64,000 nt of DNA from Trichopria drosophilae (lineage: Eukaryota > Arthropoda > Insecta > Hymenoptera > Diapriidae), in NCBI GenBank assembly GCA_030407085.1, contig CM059584.1:58729501-58793500 (forward strand), read 5' to 3'. The notes below the pieces were generated by a model. That model saw nothing but the letters and a program-made list of their open reading frames with translations, had not been told where the DNA came from and searched no databases. A program made the translations under genes and the position numbers. Below are positions 53,814 to 64,000 of this stretch, in pieces (position 1 is the first letter of the stretch; the number at the start of each line of letters is the position of its first letter).

Positions 53814-55049
53814 AAATTTAAAAAATTCGTATTAAATATTAATGTTAGCCATTATTTAATGACTATTTTATTGAATGTTTTAATGTTTTATGTTACGTTT
53901 TTAATGTCTAATCTTTATGTCTAATGATTTAATGAAAACAAAATTAAATAAAAATTTTTGTTATTTCATGAAGATCTTATACTTTACATTTCAGATTGAA
54001 TTTACTGAAAAATGTAGGGGTGGTACTGTATTCATGGTAAATTATATTATGTGTCCTAAATTTTAAATAATTACTCTCTAATCAGATTTCATTATCAACG
54101 CCGAGGGTGACTATTAAAAAATCGATTTCTTTTATTGGCTCAAAACATACTTTGAAGTATTTAGATTACGGAGAAAAATGTTTTACACCCGCTCGGAATC
54201 GCTTTGATTGAATTCTAGAGTGTCATATTTTTCTATTTTTTCATGTTCAAATCAGAACTTTAAACTTCAAACGCCGTTTTCTCGAAACAGGTTTTTTCAA
54301 AACGGCACGCAGTATAACTTCAACAATTTTAATTTTTTTCAGGGACTAGTAACGTTACTACAATTATACATTGTGAATATAGGATAACGTAACGAAATGG
54401 TCCGTTTTCTTTTCGTTATCCCATGTATTTTTGGTATAGTCTTAATTTCGTTACTTTCGTTACGAGTCCCTGATTTTTTTACTTAAAATTTTTACCACAA
54501 CTAAAACTTTCCGCACCGAAATACGTATGGGATTTTTGATATGTTGAATTTTCAATTTTGTATGTACAATTTAGTGGTCATTTTTTAATTTAAATTATCA
54601 ATTTTAAATTCAAATGCTCGTAAATTCTGCAAAATTTAACATTTTTAAAATTTCGTACGTATTTCTATAGCTATATCGATATAGATTAAGAAAAAATTTT
54701 TAATTTGTTCCAAACCAAAATTTGCGACCCCAACACTGCGTACCGCGCAGGCACAAATTTTAGACCAAACGGACGGAAACGGCTGTACCGCCGCCATTTT
54801 TTGACGTAAATAGATGAAAATTTTTAATTCTGTACTTCAATACATGCTTAACGAGATCACTGAGTATTATTATCGTCTTATCCTTCCTTGTGCCGAAAAA
54901 AAATCCACAAAATACCCTTTTTTCCACGTCTTACAGTGGGAAAACCCTTTCATTGGGCGAACAGCCACAATGTCCCATCATTTTTGTCGGACACACATGA
55001 CAATTGATAGTTGGTTGAATTCAGAGTAATTTGGTATTTCGGTCCGCCG
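53814..55049. other. 3' region of the TIR element, no further gene
   Basis: AATAAAA near 53947 could end the transcript. The rest is AT-rich with a weak inverted motif (GTAACGTTACTAC .. CGTTACG, 54340-54470). A 71-codon frame at 54814-55029 has no recognisable features. Confidence 0.5.
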
Positions 55050-55415
55050 GATACAAATAATTCAAAAACACGTTTTTAATTAACAAAAGTAGGGCGGCGG
55101 ACAGCGCTTCTGTCCCGCTAAAATTGTCGGACAAGGTGATTTTCTTCATTCTAAATTTATTATTGATTTGTGAAATAAAAATCAGCTTGATACAAATTAT
55201 TCAATATTTGGTAAAATAATTACCAGATTCGGACGGCGGACACGGGTCCAGTTCTAACCTTTTTGTAGGACAACTGTACTTCAGACATCAGAATGACATA
55301 AATAAGGAGTAAGGAAAAAATTAGCCTGATACAAATTATTCAATGTTATCAAAAATTTATGCAGATTACAAAAATTGTCTAGACTATGTCTAGATACAAA
55401 TAATGCATCAAAAAG
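55050..55415. repeat. Right terminal inverted repeat of the large element
   Basis: Inverted counterpart of 44543-44995: AGGGCGGCGGACAGCGCTTC, AGGTGATTTTCTTCATTCTA, CGGACACGGGTCCAGTTCTA, AAAAATTGTCTAGACT. It ends in GATACAAATAATGCAT before polymerase copy 2 sequence begins at ~55413. Confidence 0.75.
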
Positions 55416-55466
55416 TTGCGACAGTGCAATTGAAAGTTTACGACCATCACATATACAACGACATCA

Positions 55467-55997
55467 GTGGAACACAACATCGAAAACGCTGTGGAGTTGG
55501 CAGTCAACCGCCTCATTGCCATGCGAGAGAAAATTAAATCGATGAATTTGAATACACAGGAGAAAGACAAGGATATTGATAATAATGAGAGATTCGATCA
55601 TCTGGATTCCGATATGGAGCAGGAGATGAGCAATATTTCAGAATCGTTCTCTCCACTCTTCATTTATGAGGAAGTTGATTCACCTTTCGAAAATCGCATA
55701 AAAACTGGACTCGCGATCAATTTTGAATATTGGGATTTAAATCATTTCTTTGATGCTGTAAAATTAAAAGTGTTCGATACTCTACGCGTAGCTTTCAAAG
55801 AGTACCAGTGTGTGAATGTGTGCATAGTTTTCGGGGGAGAGGTGTGTGATATAGAAACAACGCTACACTCCATTGAGAATTTTGATAGTGGGTATGAAAA
55901 ATTAGATATCACTTCAAATTCAAACAAGTGGTATGAAGAAAAAATAAAATCTCGGATATCATCAGATCTTGAAAATCTCTCACCCGATTTTGAATAA
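55467..55997 (+). CDS. Leader ORF: stand-alone polymerase N-terminal-type domain (intact)
   Basis: Intact 176-codon frame starting MEHNIENAVELAVNRL. The N-terminal ~65 residues are helical and acidic (MREKIKSMNLN, DHLDSDMEQEMSNI). The C-terminal ~100 residues form the domain also present in the polymerase N-terminus: FENRIKTGLAINFEYW, FFDAVKLKV, VNVCIVFGGEV, DITSNSNKWYEEKIKS. It lies ~220 bp upstream of the polymerase start, same strand. Its function is unknown to me; a cofactor or decoy of the polymerase N-terminus is conceivable. It is the only intact frame of this copy, so recent damage to its neighbour or residual constraint are both possible. Confidence 0.65.
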   Translation: MEHNIENAVELAVNRLIAMREKIKSMNLNTQEKDKDIDNNERFDHLDSDMEQEMSNISESFSPLFIYEEVDSPFENRIKTGLAINFEYWDLNHFFDAVKLKVFDTLRVAFKEYQCVNVCIVFGGEVCDIETTLHSIENFDSGYEKLDITSNSNKWYEEKIKSRISSDLENLSPDFE

Positions 55998-56112
55998 CAA
56001 GACCCCCTCAACTACTCCTGTGAATAGCTTTTTACGTGACGGGGGAGGGCAAACTAATAGATAGTTAATGATCACCCCACTACATAGTTCGAAAAGCTCT
56101 ACAAATACGACG

Positions 56113-56124
56113 TATATATAAATA
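56113..56124 (+). promoter_or_regulatory. Probable TATA box, copy 2 polymerase
   Basis: TATATATAAATA, matching 7187-7198 of copy 1 with the same flanks (CTACAAATACGACG and TGGTGCCAGTAT). It lies ~92 bases before the ATG at 56216. Confidence 0.55.
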
Positions 56125-57758
56125 TGGTGCCAGTATCGAAAATCTCAAGTGTTGGCGCGCTGAAGACTCGACGTTTTTGTTTTACCAGAGTCTACCCAAG
56201 TTTTATTACATCAAGATGGTTGATGTGCGGAAAGTTTTTAGTTCCTGGGAGAGATCCCTCACAATGGTGTATCGCACCCTGGATGAAGACGCTACTTTGG
56301 ATGAGTTCCGTAACTTCATCGAAGAGTGCCTCGGAACCGTCGACAAAATATATAAGTATATAAAATTAAATCGCGGTATTCCAATCGGCACAAAAGCGTC
56401 CACAGAATCGCGAGCACATCGCATCTTAGGACTCAAGGCTGCAGCATCAAGGAATTTGATGCAAAAGGAGGGAAAAGGACCCCGAGGAAGTCTTGTACTC
56501 GAAGAAAATGTGCAATCCGCCTTCAATAATCGCCTTCGTACCAGCCTGGTTGTGAATATAAAGTATTTAGATCCTGCACAGTTTTTTGAAGAATCAAAAG
56601 CTGTAATAATAAAATACGAGCGTGGTGCAATAAGTGATTTTAATAATGTTAAAGTGTGCATCGTGTTTTCGGGACAGTTTGTGCATGGTGAGCAGGAAGA
56701 TAATAAATACTTTAGTAATAAGTACGTAGCACTATGTGCTACAAGTAATTTAACAGAGTGGTTCGACGAAAGAGTGAAGGCACCCATTCTTTCATCACTT
56801 GAAGACTTTCAAGAGCGCGACTCAGGCTGGGCATTATCTGCCATAAATTCTCTCGCTATACAAGTGGTAAAATATAATCCAATGCGTGCTAGACGATGGA
56901 TCGACTTACCCAAGTGGATCAGAGATAAAAAGGCCGTGATCAATGTGCATGGTTTCGAAGACGATTGCTTTAGATGGGCAATTCTTTCTGCTCTCTTTCC
57001 TGTAAAATCACAGGATCATCCGCATAGGCGATCATCAAACATAGAACATGCGGAAAAAATAAAATTTACCGGTATTGCTTTCCCTGTCGCACTTAAAGAC
57101 ATTCCGAAATTCGAAAAGCTGAATGAAATCTCAGTGAATGTCTTTATCATAGCCGATAAGAACGAAGTGCTTCCTGTACACTTGACTACTGACGAAAAGA
57201 ATAGGCACATCAATCTACTCCTTGTGTCTGAAGAACGGAGGAAAACCCCACGACCCTCCTCATTTTTTTGTTTTGGACGATGTCGAAGTCGAAGAAGATG
57301 ACAGGATCAATTATCATTATTGCTGGATAAAAAATTTATCCCGATTAGTGAGCAAGCAGTGCAGCAAACATGATGGGGAGAAACATATCTGCAATCGCTG
57401 TCTCCACTATTTCCACAGTGCAGAAAAACTCGCCACACATAAACTCGAGTGTGGAAAGAAAAATGATTGTGCGGTAAAACTTCCCGAAACAAAAAACAAC
57501 ATTTTAAAATTTAAAAGTTTGGGTCGAGCCATGCCGGTACCCTTCATTGTTTACGCTGACACCGAGTGTCTCCTCGGGAAAGTAGAATCGGAGACAGCAC
57601 CTAAGTTGGCCTATGGAGAGCATAACATATATAGCGTACGATACTACCTGGATTGTAACCACGACTCGTCGTTGTCCCGTTACCGTTCTCACCAGGGGTC
57701 CGACTCTGCTACCTGGTTTGCCAACGAGCTGAAGAAGTTGGCCGATGAAATTAATCAG

Positions 57759-58736
57759 GTAAACCCTCACTTTATATAATTAATATCATTATTTATTCTT
57801 TGTAACACGCCGGTTACAATACTCCACCTGGAACCTCGGCGCTCGTAACGCAGACGGTAAGACACCGGCAGAACGGTCGGTAATCCGAAGCGACGTGGTT
57901 TCAGGAAGGCCCACGAGACGACACGGCGCGACGGTCGCGGAGCGCGGTAACCAGACGACGAGAAGACAGTCTGGTCTCGGACGTCACTGCCGAGACATCG
58001 AAGCCGCGAACCGGAGTACGGCCGATTTTGACCGGCAATTGAGAGCGAGTTGAGAGTCGGTTTTTTTTGTGTTTTTGCGAGAGTGCATTTTTTTGGTGAG
58101 CGAGTACGAGTGGGTCCAGCACTGAGACGACCCCAGGGCCTGCAGAAGCCGCTCTACTTCCCTCAACGAGAGAGGAATTGTAAGTGGCCTTGTGCCAAAT
58201 AGGATTAATAATAAGGATTGTTGTTGAGTCATAAAGAGATCAATTTTTGTGCAACCACCCTCCCCTTGCATGCACCTGTCCTGTCGTCGGTAAAAAGACG
58301 GATTGCAGTGCGTGGCAATCCCCGCGAGTTTTCGAGCACCTTTCAGGCGCGGAAGGAGACGAGACATCGTCCCCCTCTGGGACGAGATCTCTTGCTCCCG
58401 TTAGTACGAGTGCGGGTCGTGAAAAGAGCCCGAGTCAGCCGGGCTCGGGCATTAAAATTGTCCGGACGGGCGAACGACGTCGTCGGGCCGCTACCTGGCG
58501 CAACGTCCACGAAGACGTTAAAGTCTCACCGGAGACGGTAGCCGGCCCCGAGACGGCGGCGGTAAAACGCCGAAATACGTAATACCAAAATAGGGCATTA
58601 CATCTTATTTAAAACAACATAAAAATTATACACAATTAATACAAATTAAAATTAAACTTAAACTAATATAATACACTTTATATTTTCAATTATTCGTCAA
58701 TCTTAATTAATAGTGGATGACTTTTGTTTCTTCCAG
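57759..58736 (+). other. Intron in polymerase copy 2, enlarged by a solo LTR
   Basis: Bounded by CAG|GTAAAC and TTCTTCCAG|ATT at the positions used in copy 1. The flanking ~75 bp on each side (TATAATTAATATCATTATTTATTC and ACAATTAATACAAATTAAAA) match the 141 bp intron of copy 1; the remainder is the LTR. Confidence 0.8.
57801..58602. mobile_element. Solo LTR, 802 bp
   Basis: Starts TGTAACACGCC and ends GGGCATTACA (TG..CA with a TGTAA/TTACA inverted end), flanked by TCTT at 57797-57800 and 58603-58606. Removing it with one TCTT restores the short intron seen in copy 1. The sequence is GC-rich, unlike its surroundings. No internal retroelement genes are present, so it is the product of LTR-LTR recombination. 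A relation to the Gypsy-like element at 28-34 kb is possible but I see no shared sequence. Open frames within it are incidental. Confidence 0.88.
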
Positions 58737-61342
58737 ATTTTGCTAGACACGAAGCCGATGAACTTGACTCCGAGAGAAGAGAATGCATTTCGGTCGGCGT
58801 CGATGTGCCACATCTGCGGGGGCTCGTTTACCGACAAAGATGTTGCAGTCAGGGATCACGATCATCTCACTGGTCAATTTCGAGGTGCTGCGCATAATAA
58901 GTGCAATATTAATTATAAATTTACTTTTATTATTCCTATAATATTTCATAATTTAAGTGACTACGACGCTCATTTTTTAATTCGCGAAGTTACCAATTGT
59001 TTCGAGGGAGACTTGAAAGTCATTCCTTGCAATATGGAAAAATATATTTCAATTATAAAGCGTGTACAAGACACAAAAATTAAGCTTATATTTTTAGATT
59101 CGCTTAGATTTCTGAATTGCTCCCTCGACAAATTGGCATCATATTTATCGAATGATGATAAAAGAATTTTAAAATCTCATTTTCCAAATGAGAATGAATT
59201 TAATTTATTAACACGTAAGGGAATTTTCCCCTACGATTACGTAAAAGAAATGAGCGTCTTGGACGAGCCATACCTCCCTTCTCGCGGTAATTTTTACAAT
59301 AAATTATATGAATGTGAAGTGAGTGAGTCTGATTATGTGCATGCAACGAATGTATGGAAAACGTTTAATTGTGAGACGTTGGGTGAGTATTCGGATCTAT
59401 ACCTAAAAACCGATATTTTATTGCTCGCAGATGTATTTAAAAATTTTCGAACAACACTGTTAAGATCACACGGTTTAGATCCCGCGCATTATTATACTCT
59501 ACCTGGGTATACATGGGACTGTGCTCTCAAGCATACTCAAGTAGAGTTACAATTACTCACCGATATCGATATGGTCATGTTTATCGAGCGGGGGATAAGA
59601 GGAGGTCTTTCACAGTGCTGAAACAGATACGCGAAGGCAAATAATAAGTATATGCGTAATTATGACCCGTCAAAAGAGTCAAAGTATTTAATGTACTTTG
59701 ATGTTAATAATTTGTATGGTTGGGCAATGTGTCAAGCATTACCAAACGGTGGTTTCCAATGGGTTGACAATGTCGATTTCGAAAATGTATCCTATGACTC
59801 GGAAATTGGATACATTCTCGAAGTCAGTCTTTCTTATCCGCATGCTATCCATGACGAGCAGAAAGATCTCCCGCTATGCCCCGAGCGAGCAGTTCCGCCC
59901 GGTTCAAAACAGCCGAAATTACTCGCTACGTTAAATGACAAGGAACGGTATGTCATACATTATCGAAACTTGAAACAGGCGATCGCCCACGGTATTGTTG
60001 TAAATGAGGTACATTGCATTCTGCAATTCAAGCAGTCTCCATGGTTAAAGTCATACATTGACTTGAATACCAAACTCCGCACAGTTGCGACAAATGATTT
60101 TGAAAAAAATTTGTATAAATTGATGAACAATGCGGTATTTGGGTAGTTCGTAAAAGAGTGGATGTAAGTTTAAAATCGAAATGGGATGGAAGATATGGCG
60201 TTGAAGCGTTCATTTCGTAACCAAATTTTCATCGAATAGTAATATTTGGTGAAGACTTGCTCGCGATACAACTAAAAAATTAGAAGTAGTTATAGATAAG
60301 CCTATATATGTCGGAATGGCTATATTGGATATTTCTAAAACAAAATTGTATGAGTTCCATTACGATTATGTTTTAGAAAAATTTAAAGAAAATGCGAAAC
60401 TATTGTATACCGATACCGATAGTCTTATTTATAAATTTAAGTGTAGCGATATTTATGATTGTATGAAACGCGATATTAATATGTACGATACGAGTGATTA
60501 CGAGAAAAATAATGAGTACGGTATGCCGCTAGTCAATAAAAAAGTATTAGGGTTAATGAAGGATGAATGTAGTGGAAAGTTAATGACCGAGTTTGTCGGA
60601 CTCAGGTCAAAAATGTATGCGTTGCGTGTGTTAGGCGAAGGTGAGAAGAAGAGAGCGAAAGGTGTGAAAGAAGTCGTCGTCCGAAAAACAATCACTTTCG
60701 ACGACTATCTGAACTGCCTTCAAAATATGTCTACAGTTATGCGCGAGCAGAGATGTATACGTTCAAAATTACACAACGTATACACCGTATGCGAAAAAAA
60801 AAATGCTCCAAGTCCCCATGATGATAAGCGATACTTGATCGCTGGTAGTACAGATACTTTACCGTGGGGACATAAGGACATTATGAACATAGATGAGTAG
60901 TGTGCTATACAATCAAAATTATTAATTAATTAGTTAATTAAATATATATATATACAGGGTGGCCGATTTATCTGAAGACATCGAAATATCTCGAGAACTA
61001 TGCACAGAATCAAAAAAGTTGTCGGATGAAAGTTGTTCGACACGAAGGGGGGCATCCAGTAATAATGAAATTTACCCCCTCCCCCATCCCCTGGGGGTGG
61101 AGTGGGGGCAAAAACAATAAAACTTAAATAGGAACCCCCAGTTTTTATTGCAAATTTGGATTCTCCAATATTGACAATTTTCGCCCGCGTAGCGGATATG
61201 GAATACGGTCATTCTAACAAAGCCGGGAAAAAATACATTTAGCGTTACCCAGGAACAACGACGTGGACGTAGTATTTTTCTGTTCCCTTTGGGGTGCTTG
61301 TTTTACCTGAGTCCCCTTGCCTCTCACTGTCTCACTGTTCAC

Positions 61343-62091
61343 TTACTTGAGTAAGTGTTCAAAATGTTGACCTTCCACTTCAATGCATTTATTTATTCTT
61401 TCTTCAAATGACTTTATACATGATAGAATCATATCTGCAGAAATTTCTGCGCAAGCAGTTCTTATGCGTTCCACCATGTTTTCACGAGTCGTTGGTACTT
61501 GTTCATAAACCTTACCTTTTAGGTAACCCCGGTAACTACGTTCCAATAATGCATATTATGCCTATTGACGCCACCATGGTTCGTGAATGTAGATTCATCT
61601 GAAAATAATACATTAGCAAAGAAATTGTGGTTCGTTTGCATTTTTTGAAATGCCCATTCACAAAACACCACGCGGTTATGAAAATCATCGCCATCTAGTT
61701 CCTGGTGCAGTGAAATGTGATATGGGTGAAACTTATGACGATGCAATATTCTTTGAATACTGTCTCTGGAAATGCCGGAATCGCGATGTAATTGTCGTGT
61801 GCTTACATGTGGATTTTGGTGAATAGCTGCTAGTACAGCTACTTCGTTAGCTTCTCCTGTAACTGTTAATCTTCGCTTCCTTTTTTTCATTTGTACGCTG
61901 CCATCAGAGTGAAAGGCATTCACAACTTTGTAAAAAAAAGAACGCGAGCGAGCATTATCTGGAAAACGCTCAGCATACAACGCAACAGCATCGTCAATAT
62001 TCCTCTTACATTCACCATAAATAAGAATCATTTCGATTTTTTCGGGAACTGTAGCAGGATTCATTTTTAACTTGCAATTCGATTTAAGCAA
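61343..62091 (-). pseudogene. Tc1/mariner-superfamily transposase (catalytic core deleted)
   Basis: Frame 62091-61519 starts near MNPATVPEKIEMILIYGEC, with an N-terminal helix-turn-helix pair (IHQNPHVSTRQLHRDSGISRDSIQRILHRH), then FHNRVVFCEWAF and the first catalytic Asp in VLFSDESTFTNHGG. Right after NRHNMHYWN the frame is lost. A second frame (61546-61343) resumes near the C-terminus with YRGYLKGKVYEQVPTTRENMVERI. The ~100 residues that would hold the second and third catalytic acidic residues are missing, so the element is non-autonomous. This family cuts and pastes at TA. The minus-strand gene is transcribed toward the left end. Confidence 0.88.
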
Positions 62092-62919
62092 TGAAGGGTA
62101 GACAAAAAATAGTCACGTAAACGGAAAGTTGTTATTCTAAAAGCAAAGTGACCTCCGACCGAATTACTACCAATACAATGGACTTCAAAAACAGTCTTAC
62201 ACTGAGAGACCGTGAATACTAAATTTTAATATGGGGATTAGAAAGTCGCGATATCCATTTACTTCCCTTCAGGAAAGTAGAGAAAAATGTAGGTGAACTG
62301 GTTACGTGTGACTCAACTTATGTATAAAATGATATGCTACTTTATTTTCGAGTTATGTCGCCCTCTAGCGTTATGTAACAGAACCGGCGCCGGTGATGGC
62401 CGAAATGCAAGCGATGTACATGTATGAAACCACGTGAGTTCTCTCGGGGTCCGGTAGATGGCGACGAAATCCCCAAATGAAGTAAGAGTTTCGTTTTGTT
62501 TAATAGAAGCTGGTTTGACCGTCAATGCTCAGCTTATTTATTCTCATTTCGGAAAAAACATACAGAGAGAGAATGAATGAGCTGAGTGAAGGGACATGAC
62601 GCGTTTTTTAATGGATTGCGTGATGTCCTCTTTTTGTTTATTAAATAATAAATTTAAAACCTAAAATGTAATTTTATTGAAGGTAGAAAACTTATTTATA
62701 AAATTGCTTCCATATTGTATGCACAATTTTTATGTAATCAGTTTTGATTTTTAATATGAAGAATATCAATTATTCATAATCTTAATTTTTCGAATGGACA
62801 TTATTAAAATTTCATATTCAGAATAACAATTTTCGCAATTGATATTATTAAATTCTAATATTAAAAATTGTAATATTAGAATTTTTAATATTAAATTTTC
62901 ATAAAGGGATCAAATTGTC
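62092..62919. other. Non-coding interior of the mariner-like element
   Basis: No further coding signal. AT-rich with short inverted ATATTAAAATT motifs near 62740-62900. Confidence 0.5.
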
Positions 62920-63581
62920 CCTATTTGCCCCCCTTCGTGTCGAACAACTTTCATCCGACAACTTTTTTTATTCTGTGCATAGTTCTCGAGGTATTTCAAT
63001 GTCTTCAGATAAATCTGGATTTTTATCGATTACAGCGCCACCTGTGAACCAAAATGCAATAGCTCCTAGGTCAAATTGGTGTACTTTTTTCCGGAGAATC
63101 CAAATCTGCAATAAAAACTGGGGTTCCTATTTAAGTTTTATTGTTTTTGCCCCCACTCCACCCCCAGGGGTTGGGGGAGGGGGTAAATTTCATTATCACT
63201 GGATGCCCCTTTCGTGTCGAACAACTTTCATCCGACAACTTTTTTGATTCTGTGCATTGTTCTCGAGGTATTTCAATGTCTTCAGATAAATTTGGATTTT
63301 TATCGATTACAGCGCCACCTGTGAACCAAAATGCAATAGCTCCTAGGTCAAATTGGTGTACTTTTTTCCGGAAAATCCAAATCTGCAATAAAAACTGGGG
63401 ATTCCTATTTAAGTTTTATTGTTTTTGCCCCCACTCCACCCCCAGGGGATGGGGGAGGGGGTAAATTTAATTATCACTGGATGCCCCCCTTCGTGTCGAA
63501 CAACTTTCATTCGACAACTTTTTTGATTCTGTGCATAGTTCTCGAGATATTTCGATGTCTTCAAATAAATCGGCCACCCTG
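62920..63581. repeat. Tandemly repeated right terminus of the mariner-like element
   Basis: CGTGTCGAACAACTTTCATC occurs at 62936, 63213 and 63492, spacing ~278 bp. Each unit contains CCCCACTCCACCCCCAGGG, GATTACAGCGCCACCTGTGA and CAAATCTGCAATAAAAACTG. The last unit is cut by the terminus. Confidence 0.9.
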
Positions 63582-63593
63582 CATATATATATA

Positions 63594-64000
63594 CAGGGTC
63601 ATCGAAAAGTATCGGACCCCCCTAATATCTTCAGTTAGAATGCACTTAGGAGAAAATGTCCAATATCAAAGTTGTATGGTTTCAAGCGGGGAGTAAGATG
63701 ATGACCTTGACTTTGACCTTGACCATGTCCTTCAAGGTCATTTCAAGGTCAATCTTATTTTTTTAAATAGAACTCCCAACATTTTATTACATATTCTTAT
63801 AGCTTATCTCGAGAGCTTTCCAAAACACTATAATAAAATATTTTTTTATTAAGTACTTTTTGAGTTATAAAGGTTTGAAGTTAACAATTTGTTAAGTGGT
63901 GTGAGAGTCCGACCAGTTAAGGCAAGAGTGGTGTGCGAGTCCGACCAGTTAAGGCAATTAATTGGTCTCATTATTCCGCGCACAAAAGTATTAAGGTTAT
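63594..64000. mobile_element. Start of another TA-flanked element (runs off the window)
   Basis: CAGGGTCATCGAAAAGTATCGGACCCCC follows a short (TA)n run, a typical mariner-like terminus. No second end is in the window. It includes a TGACCTTGACTTTGACCTTGACC run and, near 63895-63958, two copies of a ~28 bp GTGTGMGAGTCCGACCAGTTAAGGCAA unit. Confidence 0.5.

Larger units (their letters stand above)
44543..55415. mobile_element. Large TIR element (~10.9 kb) carrying a FEN-like nuclease gene
   Basis: Left-end sequence from ~44543-44995 recurs inverted at ~55050-55415. Clear matched blocks include TATTTGTATC, AGTCTAGACAATTTTTGTAATCTGCAT, TGTCCTACAAAAAGGTTAGAACTGGACCCGTGTCCGCC and the TAGCGGGACAGAAGCGCT block. 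The right terminus lacks ~83 bp present at the left. A single multi-exon plus-strand gene fills the interior, with several smaller elements nested inside. The right end abuts the 5' end of polymerase copy 2. I could not identify a target-site duplication, so the exact ends are uncertain by tens of bases. Confidence 0.7.
55416..60900 (+). mobile_element. Maverick/Polinton-like element, copy 2, polymerase region only
   Basis: Collinear with 6401-11171 of copy 1: leader ORF, promoter, polymerase with intron. Both flanks are other elements (large TIR element on the left, mariner-like on the right), and none of the integrase, ATPase or phospholipase genes follows. Confidence 0.85.
56216..60900 (+). 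pseudogene. Type B DNA polymerase with endonuclease VII domain, copy 2 (broken)
   Basis: ATG at 56216 (MVDVRKVFSSWERSL). The first exon is open through ~57265 with the N-terminal domain and lacks the stop copy 1 has at 7887. An extra T in a run at 57268-57274 then shifts the frame. Exonuclease I YADTECLL lies at ~57553. After the 978 bp intron come CHICGGSF..DHDHLTGQFRGAAHNKCN, NLSDYDAHFL, YLKTDILLLADVF, a stop at 59619, [20 protein letters not shown], a ~16 bp deletion at ~60143 just after motif B, then motif C YTDTDSL (~60410) and an intact last ~190 codons to the stop at 60898. Different lesions from copy 1, so each decayed independently. Confidence 0.92.
60955..63581. mobile_element. Tc1/mariner-like element, internally deleted and end-duplicated
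   Basis: The left end CAGGGTGGCCGATTTATCTG and the right end (inverted) CAGGGTGGCCGATTTATTTG, set in (TA)n. Long subterminal repeats (TCGAGAACTATGCACAGAAT, GTCGGATGAAAGTTGTTCGA) are inverted at the two ends. At the right, a ~278 bp terminal unit is present about 2.4 times. A minus-strand transposase remnant is inside. Confidence 0.88.

Noticed and set aside
44647..55385. AGTCTAGACAATTTTT as the exact terminus of the large TIR element
   Set aside because: Similarity continues outward (ACTTTT..ATGC.TTATTTGTATC) after an ~83 bp gap on the right side, so the ends probably lie at ~44543 and ~55415.
57801..58602. Coding frames of 107-127 codons in the solo LTR
   Set aside because: GC-rich LTR sequence with no domain; the LTR boundaries and target duplication explain the segment.

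Overview
The window is AT-rich eukaryotic DNA that reads as insect heterochromatin or another transposon-dense region. An ant or other hymenopteran is my best guess from the protein families, but the sequence does not prove it. I found no complete host gene. Nearly everything recognisable is a mobile element, a virus-derived element or a repeat, mostly decayed and often nested.

Layout: 1-1.7 kb is a long-armed foldback element. 2.35-5.5 kb holds two blocks of a ~105-125 bp satellite separated by a motif-rich stretch; a third block lies at 18.0-18.7 kb. About 6.4-15.8 kb is a Maverick/Polinton-like (adintovirus-like) element. It carries a small leader ORF and a type B DNA polymerase with an embedded endonuclease VII domain (+), then a chromodomain integrase, a coiled-coil protein, a conserved protein of unknown role and a packaging ATPase (all -), then a phospholipase A2-type protein (+). 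No capsid gene is visible. 16-26 kb is mostly palindromic or motif-saturated non-autonomous elements. 26.4-34.1 kb is a 5'-truncated Gypsy-like LTR retrotransposon on the minus strand with an extra proline-rich ORF. 34.7-37.0 kb is a 5'-truncated non-LTR retrotransposon followed by a (TC)n tract. 37.2-39.2 kb is a repeat split by a 1.13 kb element. 40.3-44.1 kb is a split transposase-like gene (-) interrupted by ~2.2 kb that includes a minisatellite and a hairpin carrying a hammerhead-ribozyme core. About 44.5-55.4 kb is a large terminal-inverted-repeat element with one multi-exon gene. 55.4-60.9 kb is a second, partial copy of the Polinton-like polymerase region. 60.95-63.58 kb is a Tc1/mariner-like element, and another begins at 63.59 kb.

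The best candidate for something undescribed is the ~10.9 kb element at 44.5-55.4 kb. Its gene has a Cys/His-rich N-terminus, and its C-terminal half carries acidic motifs in the order of a FEN1/XPG-type 5' nuclease. Its long terminal inverted repeats are built from ~137 bp degenerate subunits. A 1,046 bp TTAA-flanked element interrupts the gene, and conceptual removal of the insert plus one TTAA keeps the two flanking frames in register. Other notable items are tRNA-like modules at the same position in two 'CCCGGAAAAAA'-ended elements, an intron shared by both polymerase copies (one holding a solo LTR), the hammerhead core, and several elements saturated with their own ~10 bp motif.

The two polymerase copies share promoter, intron and gene structure, so they descend from one element family, but each carries independent stops and frameshifts. 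Apart from the short intact ORFs at 55.5 and 12.5-13.1 kb, few of the recognisable genes look functional.
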